Positions 1 to 9,600 of a stretch of 64,000 nt of DNA are shown here, piece by piece (position 1 is the stretch's first letter; each line of letters begins with the position of its first letter). The position numbers and the translations under genes are program-made. Below the pieces are notes generated by a model. It did not search any database. It was not told the DNA's origin and saw only the letters and a program-made list of their open reading frames with translations. Source of the stretch: CAWCDJ01 sp963836015 (GTDB lineage Bacteria > Acidobacteriota > Terriglobia > Bryobacterales > Bryobacteraceae); assembly GCA_963836015.1 (NCBI GenBank), contig CAWIIF010000015.1, forward strand, positions 248,001 to 312,000, given 5' to 3'.

Positions 1-93
1 GACCTCGCGCGCGGTGGGGGTGACGATGCTCCCTTCCGGAACGCGCAGATCGCCGGCGGCGGGAACGTCCTGCGCAGTGATGACCCGTTTCAT
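1..93 (-). CDS. N-terminus of a partial EutQ/BMC-locus-like protein, running off the left edge
   Basis: The reverse strand opens with ATG at 93 and stays open for 31 codons to the window edge. It begins MKRVITAQDV and continues with a short VPEG...IVTP.ARE pattern. That resembles the N-terminal segment of EutQ and related proteins of bacterial-microcompartment loci (ITa.DV.aA...g...ITP.ARe). Only 31 residues are visible, so the family call is tentative and no catalytic feature can be checked. It diverges from the metal transporter gene at 133 with a 39-base gap, so the two promoters must overlap. Confidence 0.45.
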   Translation of the reverse strand, partial: MKRVITAQDVPAAGDLRVPEGSIVTPTAREV

Positions 94-132
94 AGATTGA
101 CGGCCGCTGTACAATTCGTAAGGACTATTGTA

Positions 133-969
133 ATGAAACGACGCGTCCTGCTGCCGGTATTTCTATTCGCGGGCGTACTCGGGGCGCAGCCGCGCGGCGA
201 CTATCTCTCGCGCTTGCTGCACGAAGGAGAGATCGGCTGGGGGATGATGCTGGCCGGCCTGGTGGTGGCATTCGGGCTGGGGGCGATTCACGCCCTTTCG
301 CCGGGGCACGGCAAGACCATCGTGGCGGCATACCTGGTGGGAGCGCGCGGCACGCCGAGGCACGCCATCTTTCTGGGCGGTATGGTGACATTCACGCATA
401 CGGTGAGTGTCTTCCTGCTGGGATTGGGAACGCTGTTTCTTTCGCGCTTCGTGCTACCCGAGAAGATCTATCCGGTGCTGGGAGCGATCTCGGGGATGGC
501 GATCGTATGGATCGGGGCCACCCTGTTTTTCCGGCGCTTGCGGGTGGTGAGGCACGCGCACGCGCATCATCACCACGCGCATCACCACCACCACGAGCAC
601 GGACACGAACACACCCACAGCCATGTGCCGGAAGAAGTCAGCATGGGCGGGCTGATCGCGTTGGGGGCGAGCGGCGGGCTGGTGCCGTGTCCTTCGGCGC
701 TGGTGCTGCTGCTGAGCTCGGTGGCGTTGGGGAGAGTCGGCGTTGGGTTAACGCTGCTGGTGGCGTTCAGCGCCGGGCTGGCGGTCGTGCTGAGCGGAAT
801 CGGGCTGGCGGTGCTGTACGCCAAGCACCTGTTGCCGGATGCGGAGAAGACGTCGAAGCACGCCGCATTTCGGTACCTGCCGGTGGCCTCCGCGGCGGTC
901 ATCACCGGGGTGGGGATCGTGATGACGGCGGTGGCGCTGGGGGTAGTGCGGCCATTCGCGGGGGTGTAG
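133..969 (+). CDS. NicO-family nickel/cobalt transporter with His-rich loop
   Basis: Predicted inner-membrane divalent-metal (nickel/cobalt) transporter of about 278 residues. The start chosen is ATG 133, preceded by AAGGA at a good distance; an upstream in-frame GTG at 97 would add 12 residues without a ribosome site. Residues 1-19 look like a signal or first membrane segment. The family motif HALSPGHGKT (about residue 55) and a G.VPCP motif (about 190) are both present, with about six hydrophobic segments. Between them lies a very His-rich cytoplasmic-type loop (about residues 139-170), typical of RcnA/NicO exporters, where it is thought to bind metal. Import versus export cannot be decided from sequence. 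No RcnR-type regulator is visible. Confidence 0.85.
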   Translation: MKRRVLLPVFLFAGVLGAQPRGDYLSRLLHEGEIGWGMMLAGLVVAFGLGAIHALSPGHGKTIVAAYLVGARGTPRHAIFLGGMVTFTHTVSVFLLGLGTLFLSRFVLPEKIYPVLGAISGMAIVWIGATLFFRRLRVVRHAHAHHHHAHHHHHEHGHEHTHSHVPEEVSMGGLIALGASGGLVPCPSALVLLLSSVALGRVGVGLTLLVAFSAGLAVVLSGIGLAVLYAKHLLPDAEKTSKHAAFRYLPVASAAVITGVGIVMTAVALGVVRPFAGV

Positions 970-979
970 GATTTGAGAC

Positions 980-1444
980 ATGCGCATCTTAATCCGCTGG
1001 GCGGCCCCGGCGGTCTTCGCGGCGACGCTGCTCGCCCAGGCGCCGGATCGCGCGGCGATCGAGAAGGCTGTACTCGAAACCAACGCCCAAATGACCAAAG
1101 CGGCTGAGGATCTGGACATCGACCGGCTTTTCAGCTACATGCTGGAAAACGATAACGGCTCCATCGTGCAATATGGCAATGTGATGCTGACGCGCGAACA
1201 GGCGCTGGCGCAGGTGAAGAGCAATCTGCGCGGCATCAGCAAGCTGGTGTACCGGTGGAAGCAGCAGCGCGTCACGTTGGCGGCTCCGACCGTCGCGGTG
1301 CTGGTGGCGGAAGGCGAATCGGAGGTCACGACCAGTCAGGGAGAGACGTTTACCGCTCCGTTCGCGCAGACCGTGGTGTTCGTCCTCGCGGACGGGCGAT
1401 GGAAAGCGCTGCACGCGCATCAGTCCGCGCCCGTGCGGCGCTGA
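980..1444 (+). CDS. exported SnoaL/DUF4440-like protein
   Basis: A 154-residue protein with an N-terminal Sec signal (about residues 1-20, ending LLAQA) followed by one NTF2-like cone-fold domain of the SnoaL/DUF4440 type. The helical start (AIEKAVLETNAQM.KAAE..D), central GN.MLTREQAL segment and a final W-containing strand (ADGRWKALHAHQS) fit that fold. Members are ligand binders or small isomerase-like enzymes, and many acidobacterial copies are exported with no known substrate. It starts 10 bases after the transporter stop, so co-transcription is possible. It is convergent with the ABC permease gene, with only three bases between stops. Confidence 0.7.
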   Translation: MRILIRWAAPAVFAATLLAQAPDRAAIEKAVLETNAQMTKAAEDLDIDRLFSYMLENDNGSIVQYGNVMLTREQALAQVKSNLRGISKLVYRWKQQRVTLAAPTVAVLVAEGESEVTTSQGETFTAPFAQTVVFVLADGRWKALHAHQSAPVRR

Positions 1445-1447
1445 GGT

Positions 1448-3148
1448 TCAACCCAATTCCAGGGTGCGGACCGCGGGCTCGGGCTGGTCTTCGTAGATAA
1501 GCACGTCGTCCACCACCAGCTCGCTGCGCTCGAGCCGGGCGATCGCGACGAGCACCGCGACGAGAGCCGCATAGAGCAGCAGCAGTTTCCCGGGGGCGTC
1601 GATCAGGGCCTTTTCGACATCCGACATGGTGAAGCAATAGGCGACAAAGCTGATCAGGTAGATCAACGCCATGGTGGCCATCGCCATCTTGCCGGGGAAG
1701 TAGGAGCAGGTGAACGGGATCTTGCGGAACCACACCAGCAGCAAATTCATCAGAACCAGCGAGAGCAGCAGGGCGAAGCTGATGTGAACGAAGCCCGGCC
1801 ACCAGCCGCGGAAGTAGATTTCGAACGGCGCGAGCAGCGCAAAGAGCGGTACGATCCCCATCGCGACCATCCATTTGCGCGCGGCGCGGATATGGCGGAC
1901 ACGCTCCTCGCTCTCGCACACTTGAAAGATCCAGTTGGCGCGCAGATCTGCCGGAAGGTTGAAGACGGCGCGCAGTCCGGTGACGGTGAGGAACGACAAT
2001 GTCAGGGGGATCATCAGCAGGCCGCCGGAAAGGAAGGTCAGGATGGGCGCTCCGGGGCGTGTACCGACCTGGAAGACACTGGGCAGCGCCAGGGCCACGG
2101 CGAGGCCGGCGTAGGTGGCGAGAAACAGGCGATGACGGGCGCTGCGAAGCACGGTGTTGTTGATGAAGTGGAAGGAAGCGCGCTCCAGCGGATGAGGCAG
2201 CAGCCAGCGATTCACCGCGCGGTCGAAGCACACCCGCAGGTACCCTGGGGCGTCCGCGGCGGTCTCCAGGCTTTCGAGGACGCGCCGGGTGTGGCGGTGG
2301 TAGCCGGCCAGGTAGGTGAGGGCGAAGGCCGCGGCGGAGACCGCCAGGGCACGGGGGGCCATCGGGGCGAGCTCGTGGAACAGCGGTCCGCCGGGGCGGC
2401 CCGGAAGCAGATCGACGTAAAACGCCAGGAACCAGAACGGCGGGAACCAGCGGAGCAGGAGACTGCGTCCTTCGAAGAGCGGGCGGACCATCGCGCACAG
2501 CAGGGGCGTGAGGAACAGGACCGAGATGAGAAGCGCCATGCAGGCCATCTGGACCCACGGAGAGATGCGGCGAAAGGCGCGGCCGCTGAGGATATTGATG
2601 AGCACGCCCTGCACGGAGGCGAACGAGAGTGCGACGAACAGACCGGCCATGGAGACCGCTACCGCATGAACGCCAATCAGCCGCCACATCACGGCGAAGG
2701 TGGCGTTGTTGCCTCCGCTTACCAGCGGCGCGAGCGCCGTGCCGAGAGCGTTGGTGTCCACGACGAAAAGGCCCAGGAACAGCAGCAAAGCCGATAACTT
2801 GGCGAAAAAGATACGGGTCTCGCCTATGGGCAGGGGAGTCAGGACCAGGTAGTCTTTGCGATCGGGGAAAAGAGCATCCCACTGAAAAACCATGACGAAG
2901 CCCATGACCACCATGGAGTAGAGCACGAAGAAGTAGTAGTCGGAGACGAGCTGCCAGTTGCGATCGAACAGGTTGTTGTACACCACCATTTGCGGCAGCA
3001 TGTAAAACGCGACGAACATGCCGGGGACGGCCAGCAGGCCCAGCGCCTGCACGACATTGGTGCGCATGTCGCTCTCCTGCGCCACGATGTCGTTATCGAA
3101 CAGGCGGCCGAAGAAGTGGCCGGCGAGCAGTCGGAAACCGGTGCTCAT
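1448..3148 (-). CDS. ABC-2-type multi-membrane-span permease
   Basis: A 566-residue integral membrane protein with roughly a dozen hydrophobic segments spread over its length, for example near residues 30-55, 65-85, 110-130, 145-170, 190-215 and several toward the C-terminus. It lacks an ATP-binding domain, which is supplied by the preceding gene. The stop of that ATPase and this ATG overlap as TAATG, so the pair is translationally coupled and surely forms one transporter. The N-terminal part (GRLFDNDIVA) and central soluble loops resemble large ABC-2-type exporter permeases common in Acidobacteriota. The substrate is unknown. Confidence 0.75.
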   Translation of the reverse strand: MSTGFRLLAGHFFGRLFDNDIVAQESDMRTNVVQALGLLAVPGMFVAFYMLPQMVVYNNLFDRNWQLVSDYYFFVLYSMVVMGFVMVFQWDALFPDRKDYLVLTPLPIGETRIFFAKLSALLLFLGLFVVDTNALGTALAPLVSGGNNATFAVMWRLIGVHAVAVSMAGLFVALSFASVQGVLINILSGRAFRRISPWVQMACMALLISVLFLTPLLCAMVRPLFEGRSLLLRWFPPFWFLAFYVDLLPGRPGGPLFHELAPMAPRALAVSAAAFALTYLAGYHRHTRRVLESLETAADAPGYLRVCFDRAVNRWLLPHPLERASFHFINNTVLRSARHRLFLATYAGLAVALALPSVFQVGTRPGAPILTFLSGGLLMIPLTLSFLTVTGLRAVFNLPADLRANWIFQVCESEERVRHIRAARKWMVAMGIVPLFALLAPFEIYFRGWWPGFVHISFALLLSLVLMNLLLVWFRKIPFTCSYFPGKMAMATMALIYLISFVAYCFTMSDVEKALIDAPGKLLLLYAALVAVLVAIARLERSELVVDDVLIYEDQPEPAVRTLELG

Positions 3149-3915
3149 TACGCCTCCCTGATGACCGAAACCATTTCGCGGGCTACGGCGCCGACATCCT
3201 CCTGGCGTGCGAGCTGGCGGAAGATCTGCTCGAGCGAGGGAAGATGCATGAGCTCGCGGAGGCGGCCGACTTCGTCGTTGGCGACCACCTTGCCCTGGTA
3301 GAGCATGATGACGCGGGCGCAGACTTTTTCGGTGACTTCGAGCACGTGCGAGATGTAAAGAATCGTCTTGCCCTGGCGGGCCATTTCGGCGATCAGCTCG
3401 TGCAGCAGGAGGGCGGAGGCAATATCGAGGCCCGAGAGCGGCTCGTCGAGAATGAGCAGGTCGGGGTTGTGAAGGAGAGCCGAGGCGATGAGGACGCGCT
3501 GCTTCATGCCCTTGGAATAAGAAGAGATGGGGCCATAGCGATGCTCCTGGAGCCAGAGCAGGCGCAGCAGTTCGTTGGCTTTGCGCTCGACCAGCGGCTC
3601 GGGCATCTCACGCAGGCGGCCGATCAACTGCAGGTATTCGAGGCCCGTGAGATGTGGGTACAGGTAGGCCTCTTCGGGCACGTAACCGAGCCGGCGCTTG
3701 AAGGCGATCAGGTTTTGGCGGATGTCCTCGCCGTTCCAGAGAATCCGGCCTCCGGTAGGGGCCAGCAGGCCGGTGAGCATTTTGACGGTGGTCGATTTTC
3801 CGGAGCCGTTGGGGCCGAGATAGCCGGTGACCTGGCCCGGCGGCACCGCGAAAGTAACGTGGTCCACCACCGCCCGATGGCGGTACTTTTTTGTGAGCCC
3901 GTGAACCTCTAGCAT
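3148..3915 (-). CDS. ABC transporter ATP-binding protein
   Basis: A 255-residue ABC ATPase of the exporter type. It has Walker A GPNGSGKST near residue 39, a Q-loop around the GYVPEE segment, the signature YSKGMKQR, Walker B LLILDEPLSGLD and the H-loop YISH. The start is placed at ATG 3915, eight bases after GAGGAG. A GTG at 3936 would add seven residues but has no ribosome site. The gene is coupled to the permease gene by a TAATG overlap. It powers export or extrusion of an unknown substrate from the cytoplasmic side of the inner membrane. Confidence 0.9.
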   Translation of the reverse strand: MLEVHGLTKKYRHRAVVDHVTFAVPPGQVTGYLGPNGSGKSTTVKMLTGLLAPTGGRILWNGEDIRQNLIAFKRRLGYVPEEAYLYPHLTGLEYLQLIGRLREMPEPLVERKANELLRLLWLQEHRYGPISSYSKGMKQRVLIASALLHNPDLLILDEPLSGLDIASALLLHELIAEMARQGKTILYISHVLEVTEKVCARVIMLYQGKVVANDEVGRLRELMHLPSLEQIFRQLARQEDVGAVAREMVSVIREA

Positions 3916-3988
3916 CCGGCGGTCTCCTCTTCGCACGGTTAGACACCGGCGAGGGGGAGCGGGTTCCGGAGCAAAAAGAGCGATCCGG

Positions 3989-4405
3989 CTACTTCGCGCT
4001 TGCGGCGAGAGCGCTGGTGCAGAAGGCGCACCGTTTCGCGGCGATCGGCACCTCGCTCAGGCACTCCGGGCACTTCTTGGTGGTGGGGTCGGGGGACACC
4101 TCGCCGCGGCGCATGCGCGCCGTCAAATGGTTCACCGGTAGGACCACGAAGAAATAGACGGCGGCGGCGATCAACAGGAAAGAGATCAGGTCGTTCAGGA
4201 ACGAGCCAAGCAGCAATTTGCTGCCGTTCACTGTAATCGCGATGGCCGAAAAATCTGGCTTGCCGACGATGGCCGCGATCAGCGGATTCAGGAGGTCTTT
4301 GACCAGGGCGGTCACGACGGCGCCGAAGGCAGCGCCGATCACCACGGCGACAGCCAGATCCAGCACATTGCCGCGGAAAACGAACTCTTTGAAACCTTTC
4401 AGCAT
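3989..4405 (-). CDS. mscL: large-conductance mechanosensitive channel with C-terminal zinc ribbon
   Basis: MscL opens a wide pore under membrane tension to release solutes during hypo-osmotic shock. The N-terminal amphipathic helix (MLKGFKEFVFRGNV), the first transmembrane helix with a glycine-rich pore-lining face (DLAVAVVIGAAFGAVV) and the second transmembrane helix (FLLIAAAVYFFVVLPVN) are all present. The protein is 138 residues. The usual cytoplasmic helix bundle is replaced by a tail with CPEC and CAFC pairs, which should bind one zinc (about residues 112-130). A good ribosome site (GGGAGG) precedes ATG 4405. It has its own short upstream gap and follows the aminotransferase gene on the same strand. 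Confidence 0.92.
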   Translation of the reverse strand: MLKGFKEFVFRGNVLDLAVAVVIGAAFGAVVTALVKDLLNPLIAAIVGKPDFSAIAITVNGSKLLLGSFLNDLISFLLIAAAVYFFVVLPVNHLTARMRRGEVSPDPTTKKCPECLSEVPIAAKRCAFCTSALAASAK

Positions 4406-4432
4406 ATAGATCCTCCCTTTCGATGCGTCCGG

Positions 4433-5608
4433 TCAGGCGCCGGCGTTTAGAAATTTGGTCAGCCGCTCCATGGCCGGCTCCAAGATGGACTGCTCCGCGG
4501 CGTAACAGATGCGAATGGAACCTTCGCCTCCCGCGCCAAACGCCACACCGGGCGCCAGGCCTACGCGCGTCTCCTCGAGCAGACGGCGGCAAAAGCCGAA
4601 GGAATCGGCCATGCCGTCGATGCGTGGGAACAGGTAGAACGCCCCATCCGGCTTGGGTACGGTTACGCCGGGTATGCCGCCGAGCGCCTGCAGGCAGAGG
4701 TCCCGGTTCTGCTTGAGGCGGTCGAGCATGCGGATCAGTTCCGGCTCGCCGTGAGCCAGGGCGGTTTCGCCGGCTTTCTGGGCGAAGGTAGGGGCGTGAG
4801 AAATGATGAACTCGTTAATCTGGGTGGCCTTGGCAGCGAGGTCGCGGCGCGCCACCAGCCAGCCGACGCGCCAGCCGGTCATGCAGTAACTTTTCGAGAA
4901 CGAATGGACCACCATCACGGCGTCCTCGCGCGTGGCCTTGCGCAGGATGGAGGGCACGGGGTCGCCGAGGCGTTCGCCGGCATAGTAGAGCCGGTCGTAC
5001 ACCTCGTCGGCCAGGAGCCAGAGCCCGTGCCGGCGGGCGAAATCGAGCAGGCCCTGCTGCTCGTCCTCGCCGGCCACCCAGCCGAGCGGATTGGATGGCG
5101 AGGTGTAAAGCAGCAGGCGCGTGCGCGGGGTCACGGCGGCTTCGAGGGCCTCGAAATCGACGCGGTAGCGCTCGCCGCAGAGGGGTTGGGGAATCTGCCG
5201 GACTTCGGCGTTCGCCATACGGATATTGGAGGAGCCGTTGGGCCAGGCGGGGGTCAGCACCAGGGCTTCATCGCCGGGATCGAGGACGCACCGGATTCCT
5301 ACGTTGAGAGCCTGGACACCGGAAGCGGTGACGACGATCTCGCCGGCCGGGTCGAGATGCACGCCCTGCAGTCGGCGGTAGTTTTCCGCGATGGCGCTAC
5401 GCAGGGACGGGAGACCGGCGTTCTCCGTATAGAACGTGTAGCCTTCGGCCATGGCACGCAGGGCGGCCTGTTTGATGTACTCCGGGGTAGGCAGGTTCGA
5501 TTCGCCAAAGTACAGGCGCAGAACGCCGTCCATGGTCATGGCGATCTCCGCCAGCTCCCGTATGCGGGAATGCGGGACGGCCTCCACCGAGGCTGCGATC
5601 TGCGGCAT
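4433..5608 (-). CDS. PLP-dependent aminotransferase, class I/II
   Basis: A 391-residue fold-type I aminotransferase acting in the cytosol. The start is ATG 5608; the longer open frame upstream runs through the divergent gene and is not real. It contains the substrate-side segment LRLYFGESN, the NPLG motif (SPSNPLGW), the aspartate of LADEVYDRL, the PLP lysine in SFSKSYCMTGWRVGW and the C-terminal arginine in SIRICYA. This pattern fits the aspartate/aromatic aminotransferase-like subfamily (AspC/PatA type). The amino donor and acceptor cannot be named. It diverges from the sugar isomerase gene with 45 bases between starts. Confidence 0.88.
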   Translation of the reverse strand: MPQIAASVEAVPHSRIRELAEIAMTMDGVLRLYFGESNLPTPEYIKQAALRAMAEGYTFYTENAGLPSLRSAIAENYRRLQGVHLDPAGEIVVTASGVQALNVGIRCVLDPGDEALVLTPAWPNGSSNIRMANAEVRQIPQPLCGERYRVDFEALEAAVTPRTRLLLYTSPSNPLGWVAGEDEQQGLLDFARRHGLWLLADEVYDRLYYAGERLGDPVPSILRKATREDAVMVVHSFSKSYCMTGWRVGWLVARRDLAAKATQINEFIISHAPTFAQKAGETALAHGEPELIRMLDRLKQNRDLCLQALGGIPGVTVPKPDGAFYLFPRIDGMADSFGFCRRLLEETRVGLAPGVAFGAGGEGSIRICYAAEQSILEPAMERLTKFLNAGA

Positions 5609-5638
5609 GAGACATATTGTCGCACTCCCGCCGGCTTC

Positions 5639-5644
5639 TATAAT
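5639..5644 (+). promoter_or_regulatory. -10 hexamer TATAAT upstream of the isomerase gene
   Basis: A perfect TATAAT ends nine bases before ATG 5654. A weak -35 candidate (TTGTCG, 5617-5622) lies 16 bases upstream. Transcription would start about three bases before the start codon, so the message may be effectively leaderless. No Shine-Dalgarno sequence is present. Confidence 0.55.
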
Positions 5645-5653
5645 GATGCTGGA

Positions 5654-6517
5654 ATGACCCAACGCTTTCGCACTGCCGCTATCACCGACGAGTTCTCTCC
5701 GGATATCGAGACCGCCGCGCGCTCCATGGCCGGGATCGGCATGCGGGGCGCCGAGCTGCGCATGGTGTTCGGCAAGAACGTCGTCGATCTGACCGATGAG
5801 GAACTGGAGCGCGCCATGGAGATCGTGCGCGGCCAGGGGCTCGAGATCATATCGATCGCCTCGCCGCTGCTGAAGTGCGTGCTGCCGGACGCTCCGGAAG
5901 TGGATGCGCGTTTCCAGCAGGATCTGTTCGCATCGAAGCATACGTTCGCCGACCAGCCGCGCCTGGCGGCGCGCGCTTTCGAAATCGCCGCACGGACCGG
6001 AGCCCGCATTATCCGGGTGTTCTCATACTGGAGAACCGTTCGGCCGGAGGAGTGCTTCGGCCGGATCGTGGAGTCGCTGCGGCGCCTGGCGGACGAGGCG
6101 CGGGAGCACGGAGTGACGATCGGGGTCGAAAACGAGCACGCCTGTCATATCGGGACGGGGGCGGAAACGGCGCGCCTGCTGGCAGCCCTGGACCATCCCA
6201 ACCTGAAGGTTGTTTGGGACCCCGCCAACGCGCTGGTGGCGGGCGAGAATCCGTTTCCGGAAGGGTACGGGAAGCTGGCGGCGGGGCGCATTGCGCACGT
6301 GCATGCCAAGGACTGTTTCGTGACCGGTCATAAGCCGTCCTGGGGTCCGCTGGGCGAGTGCGCGGTGGATTGGAAGGGGCAGCTCGCGGCTCTCGAGCGA
6401 GACGGGTACCGCGGCTGGATCAGCCTGGAGACGCACTGGCCCGGGCCGGGAGGAGACAAGCACGAAGCCAGCATGATCTGCGGAAGACGGCTGCAAGAAC
6501 TGGTGAGCGCGAGCTGA
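5654..6517 (+). CDS. sugar phosphate isomerase/epimerase-like TIM-barrel protein
   Basis: A 287-residue xylose-isomerase-like TIM barrel (AP_endonuc_2 superfamily). ATG 5654 is chosen because it begins the conserved barrel and lies just after a TATAAT element; the longer upstream frame is antisense to the aminotransferase. Metal-site residues are visible: E in IGVENEHAC, the D/N in VVWDPANAL, the H in AHVHAKDC and the final E in WISLETHW. These are the Glu/Asp/His/Glu ligands of this superfamily. The reaction is probably a ketose/aldose isomerisation or C3 epimerisation, but the substrate is unknown. No signal peptide, so cytosolic. Confidence 0.82.
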   Translation: MTQRFRTAAITDEFSPDIETAARSMAGIGMRGAELRMVFGKNVVDLTDEELERAMEIVRGQGLEIISIASPLLKCVLPDAPEVDARFQQDLFASKHTFADQPRLAARAFEIAARTGARIIRVFSYWRTVRPEECFGRIVESLRRLADEAREHGVTIGVENEHACHIGTGAETARLLAALDHPNLKVVWDPANALVAGENPFPEGYGKLAAGRIAHVHAKDCFVTGHKPSWGPLGECAVDWKGQLAALERDGYRGWISLETHWPGPGGDKHEASMICGRRLQELVSAS

Positions 6518-6678
6518 GCTACTCGGGCAGCCGGAAGGAACGGCAGATCTTATTGGGGTTTCTATATCTTAAGCTTTCTTAATCTTGCTTTCTCCCCTCC
6601 GCTCCCCTGTCGGTTTTAGCAAGTGCGTTACCATGGTCGGCACGATGAGCGCCCGTTTGGCGCTTCAGGAGGTTAGTC

Positions 6679-9600
6679 ATGTTCACCAATCGCGCCGTAG
6701 TGCGTTACGCCGCCGCCCTCGTTCTCTGCGCGGCAGTTCTCACCTTGCCATCGTTTGCCCAAACCAGTATGGGCAGAATCTCAGGCACCGTTACTGATTT
6801 ATCCGATGCGTCGATAGGCGACGCTAAGATCACCGTGGTCAACGTCGATACGCGGGCCACCCGTACGGCCACGACCGAAGCCAACGGATATTACACCGTC
6901 ACCAACCTGCCCATCGGCAAGTACACCGTGGACATTGCCAGGGAGGGTTTCAAGTCGGAATCCCGCAGCGGCATCACGATCTCCGCCGATGCGCGCGTCA
7001 CCGTCGATTTCAAACTCGGAGTCGGCAACCTGCAGCAGACGGTGGAAGTCACGGCGGTGCAGACCGAACAGGTCAACGCCGTTTCCGGGGAAGTCTCACG
7101 CGTCATCGATTCGCACCAGGTGGACAACCTGACCATGAATGGCCGCAACTATGTGCAACTCATGACCATGGTGCCGGGTGCGATCGTTACCAATCCGGAC
7201 CAGTTCTCCACGACCACCAGTCTGGCCTCCAACAATCAGACCATCAACGGCAATCGGGCCGATTCCAATAACCTTACCGTGGACGGTGCTTATAACTCCG
7301 TGGCCGGGAGTAACAGCAGCCTGGTCAACAACGTGAGTCCCGATTTTATCCAGGAAGTGAAGCTCCAGACCTCCAACTTTTCCGCGGAGTACGGCCGTTT
7401 CTCAGGTCCTGCCTTCAACATCATGACCAAGAGCGGCACGAATCAGTTTCACGGCGGAGCGTTTGAGTTCTTTCGCAACAACGACCTCGACGCCCGCAAC
7501 TTCTTCGCCGCGCAGAAGACGGCTCTCCGCTTCAATAACTTCGGTTACGATGTGGGCGGTGCGATTAAGAAGGACAAACTCTTCTTTTTCGCCGGTGAGG
7601 AGTGGAAGCGCCTGCGCCAGCAGCAGAACCCCACTCGCGTCACGGTGCCGACTTCCGCGCTGCTCTCCGGCGATTTCTCCGGCCAGGCGCAGCTCTTTTA
7701 CCCCGGTACCAAGAATCCGATTCCCGGCAATAATATTTCTTCGCTCATGACGACCGATGGCACCGCCATCGCCAAGGTTTATAGTGTGATGTCGAACCAA
7801 TCGGGCGCGACGTTCATCAATCAGCCCACCGCGAATAACCTCACGCTGTACCCTCTCAATCCGCTCAATTTCCGCGAAGATATTCTGCGCCTCGACTACC
7901 GGATTAACGATAAGCACTCCCTTTACGGCCGGTGGCTGCAGGACGCCAACAGCCTTCTCGATCCGTTCGGGACGTTTTCCAGTTCCAATCTCAACACGAC
8001 GCCCACCAACCGGAACCGTCCCGGCGAGAGCTATCTCGTGTCGGAAACCTGGGTTGCCAGCCCGCGCATCGTGAATGAAGCGCACGTCAACGCCACCTGG
8101 GTCTCCCAGCACATCCTGCCCGCCGGCAATACCTGGCAGCGCAGCACCTATGGTTTCCAGTACCCGCAGCTTTATCCCGGCGGCTGGTTCCCCGATGGCA
8201 TCCCCCAGGTCAGCATCACCAACTACGCCAACTTCCAGGGGCCGAACTTCGCGCTTATGTCGCCCTCGACGGACATCGGCCTCTCGGATACTCTGACCTT
8301 GCTGATCGGCTCTCACACTTTGAAAGCAGGCGTCACCGTGGTGCGAGACCGCGTGGATCAGAACGGCCGTCCGGCTTACACCGGCAACATCAGTTTCAAT
8401 GCCAGCGGCAATCCCAATACCACCGGCAACGCCCTGGCCGACGCACTAATCGGCAATTTTCGCACTTATACGGAAGCCAGCGCGGACCCAGTCGGGTTCT
8501 TCCGTTTTACGCAGCCCATGGCTTTCGTGCAGGATAGCTGGAAAGTCAGCCGCAAGTTGAGCATCGAGCTCGGACTCCGCTACGAATACGTGGAGCCCAT
8601 GTACACCCAGGGCAACAATATGGCGACCTTCGTGCCCGCCCTCTTCAACCGGGCGCAGGCTGTCACCATGACCACCTCCGGCACGGTAGTTCCCGGCTCC
8701 GGCAATCCGTACAATGGCCTGATCCGTGCGGGCGACGGCGTGCCTACGGACCAACAGGGGCGCGTCCCCGGCTCCACCAGCGCCTTCTTCCAGTCCATTC
8801 CGGCGGGAGCGCAGCGCGGCCTATATAATTCCGCCAGCACCTTCGGTCCCCGGGTCGGCTTTGCTTATTCTTTCGACGACCAAACCGTGATTCGCGGCGG
8901 CTTCGGCATGTTTTACAACCGCCCCGAAGGCAACCTGACCTTCTCGCAGGTGAACCTGCCGCCCATCCTCCAGATCACCGAATTCGACAACGGCAATCTC
9001 GCCAACCCCGCGGGCGGCGTCGCGGCGAACACTCTGCCCGTCGGCTCCATCAGCGCCATCGACCCCAATCTCAAGGCGGCGTATGTAGAGCAGTTCAGCC
9101 TCGGCGTGCAGCGCCAGTTGCCGAAAGCCATCTTCGTGGAAGTCTCCGGCGTCGGCGGGCTCGGCCGGCACCTTTTGCGCGAACCCAACATCAACTTCCC
9201 CAACCTCTCACTGGTCGCTGCGAACCCTTCGTATAACACCAACTACTTCGCTCCTTATCCCGGCTATACGACGTTGCAGGAATATCTCAGCGACGCCACT
9301 TCGAATTACTACGCGCTCCAGACTTTTGTTTCGAAGCGCGCGGGCAACGTTCTGTTCACCGGCAGTTACACCTGGTCGAAAGCGCTGGGCGATGCTTCAG
9401 GCGAAGGCGATAACTCGGAGAACTACCTGAACCGCCACTTCAACTACGGGCCCACCTCCTTCGACCGCCGCCACGCGTTCGTCGCAACGTTCACCTGGGA
9501 GCTGCCCAAGCTGCGCCAGGCTAACGCCGTCGTACGCAACGTCGCGGGCAGCTGGCAGGTTTCCGGCGTGATCCGCCTGCAGACCGGCCCCTATGCCACG

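Noticed and set aside
541..630. His-codon-rich tract as a simple repeat artefact
   Set aside because: It is in frame within a NicO-type transporter, where a His-rich metal-binding loop is expected.
1350..2882. A 510-codon open frame on the minus strand overlapping the ABC permease
   Set aside because: It lies in another frame of the same strand over the permease, is Arg/Pro-rich and lacks any motif; the permease frame has membrane helices and coupling to the ATPase.
4751..5653. A 301-codon N-terminal extension of the sugar isomerase gene
   Set aside because: It is antisense to the aminotransferase; ATG 5654 starts the conserved barrel and follows a TATAAT element.
5609..5941. A 111-codon N-terminal extension of the aminotransferase
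   Set aside because: It is antisense to the isomerase gene and not family-like; the conserved part begins at ATG 5608.
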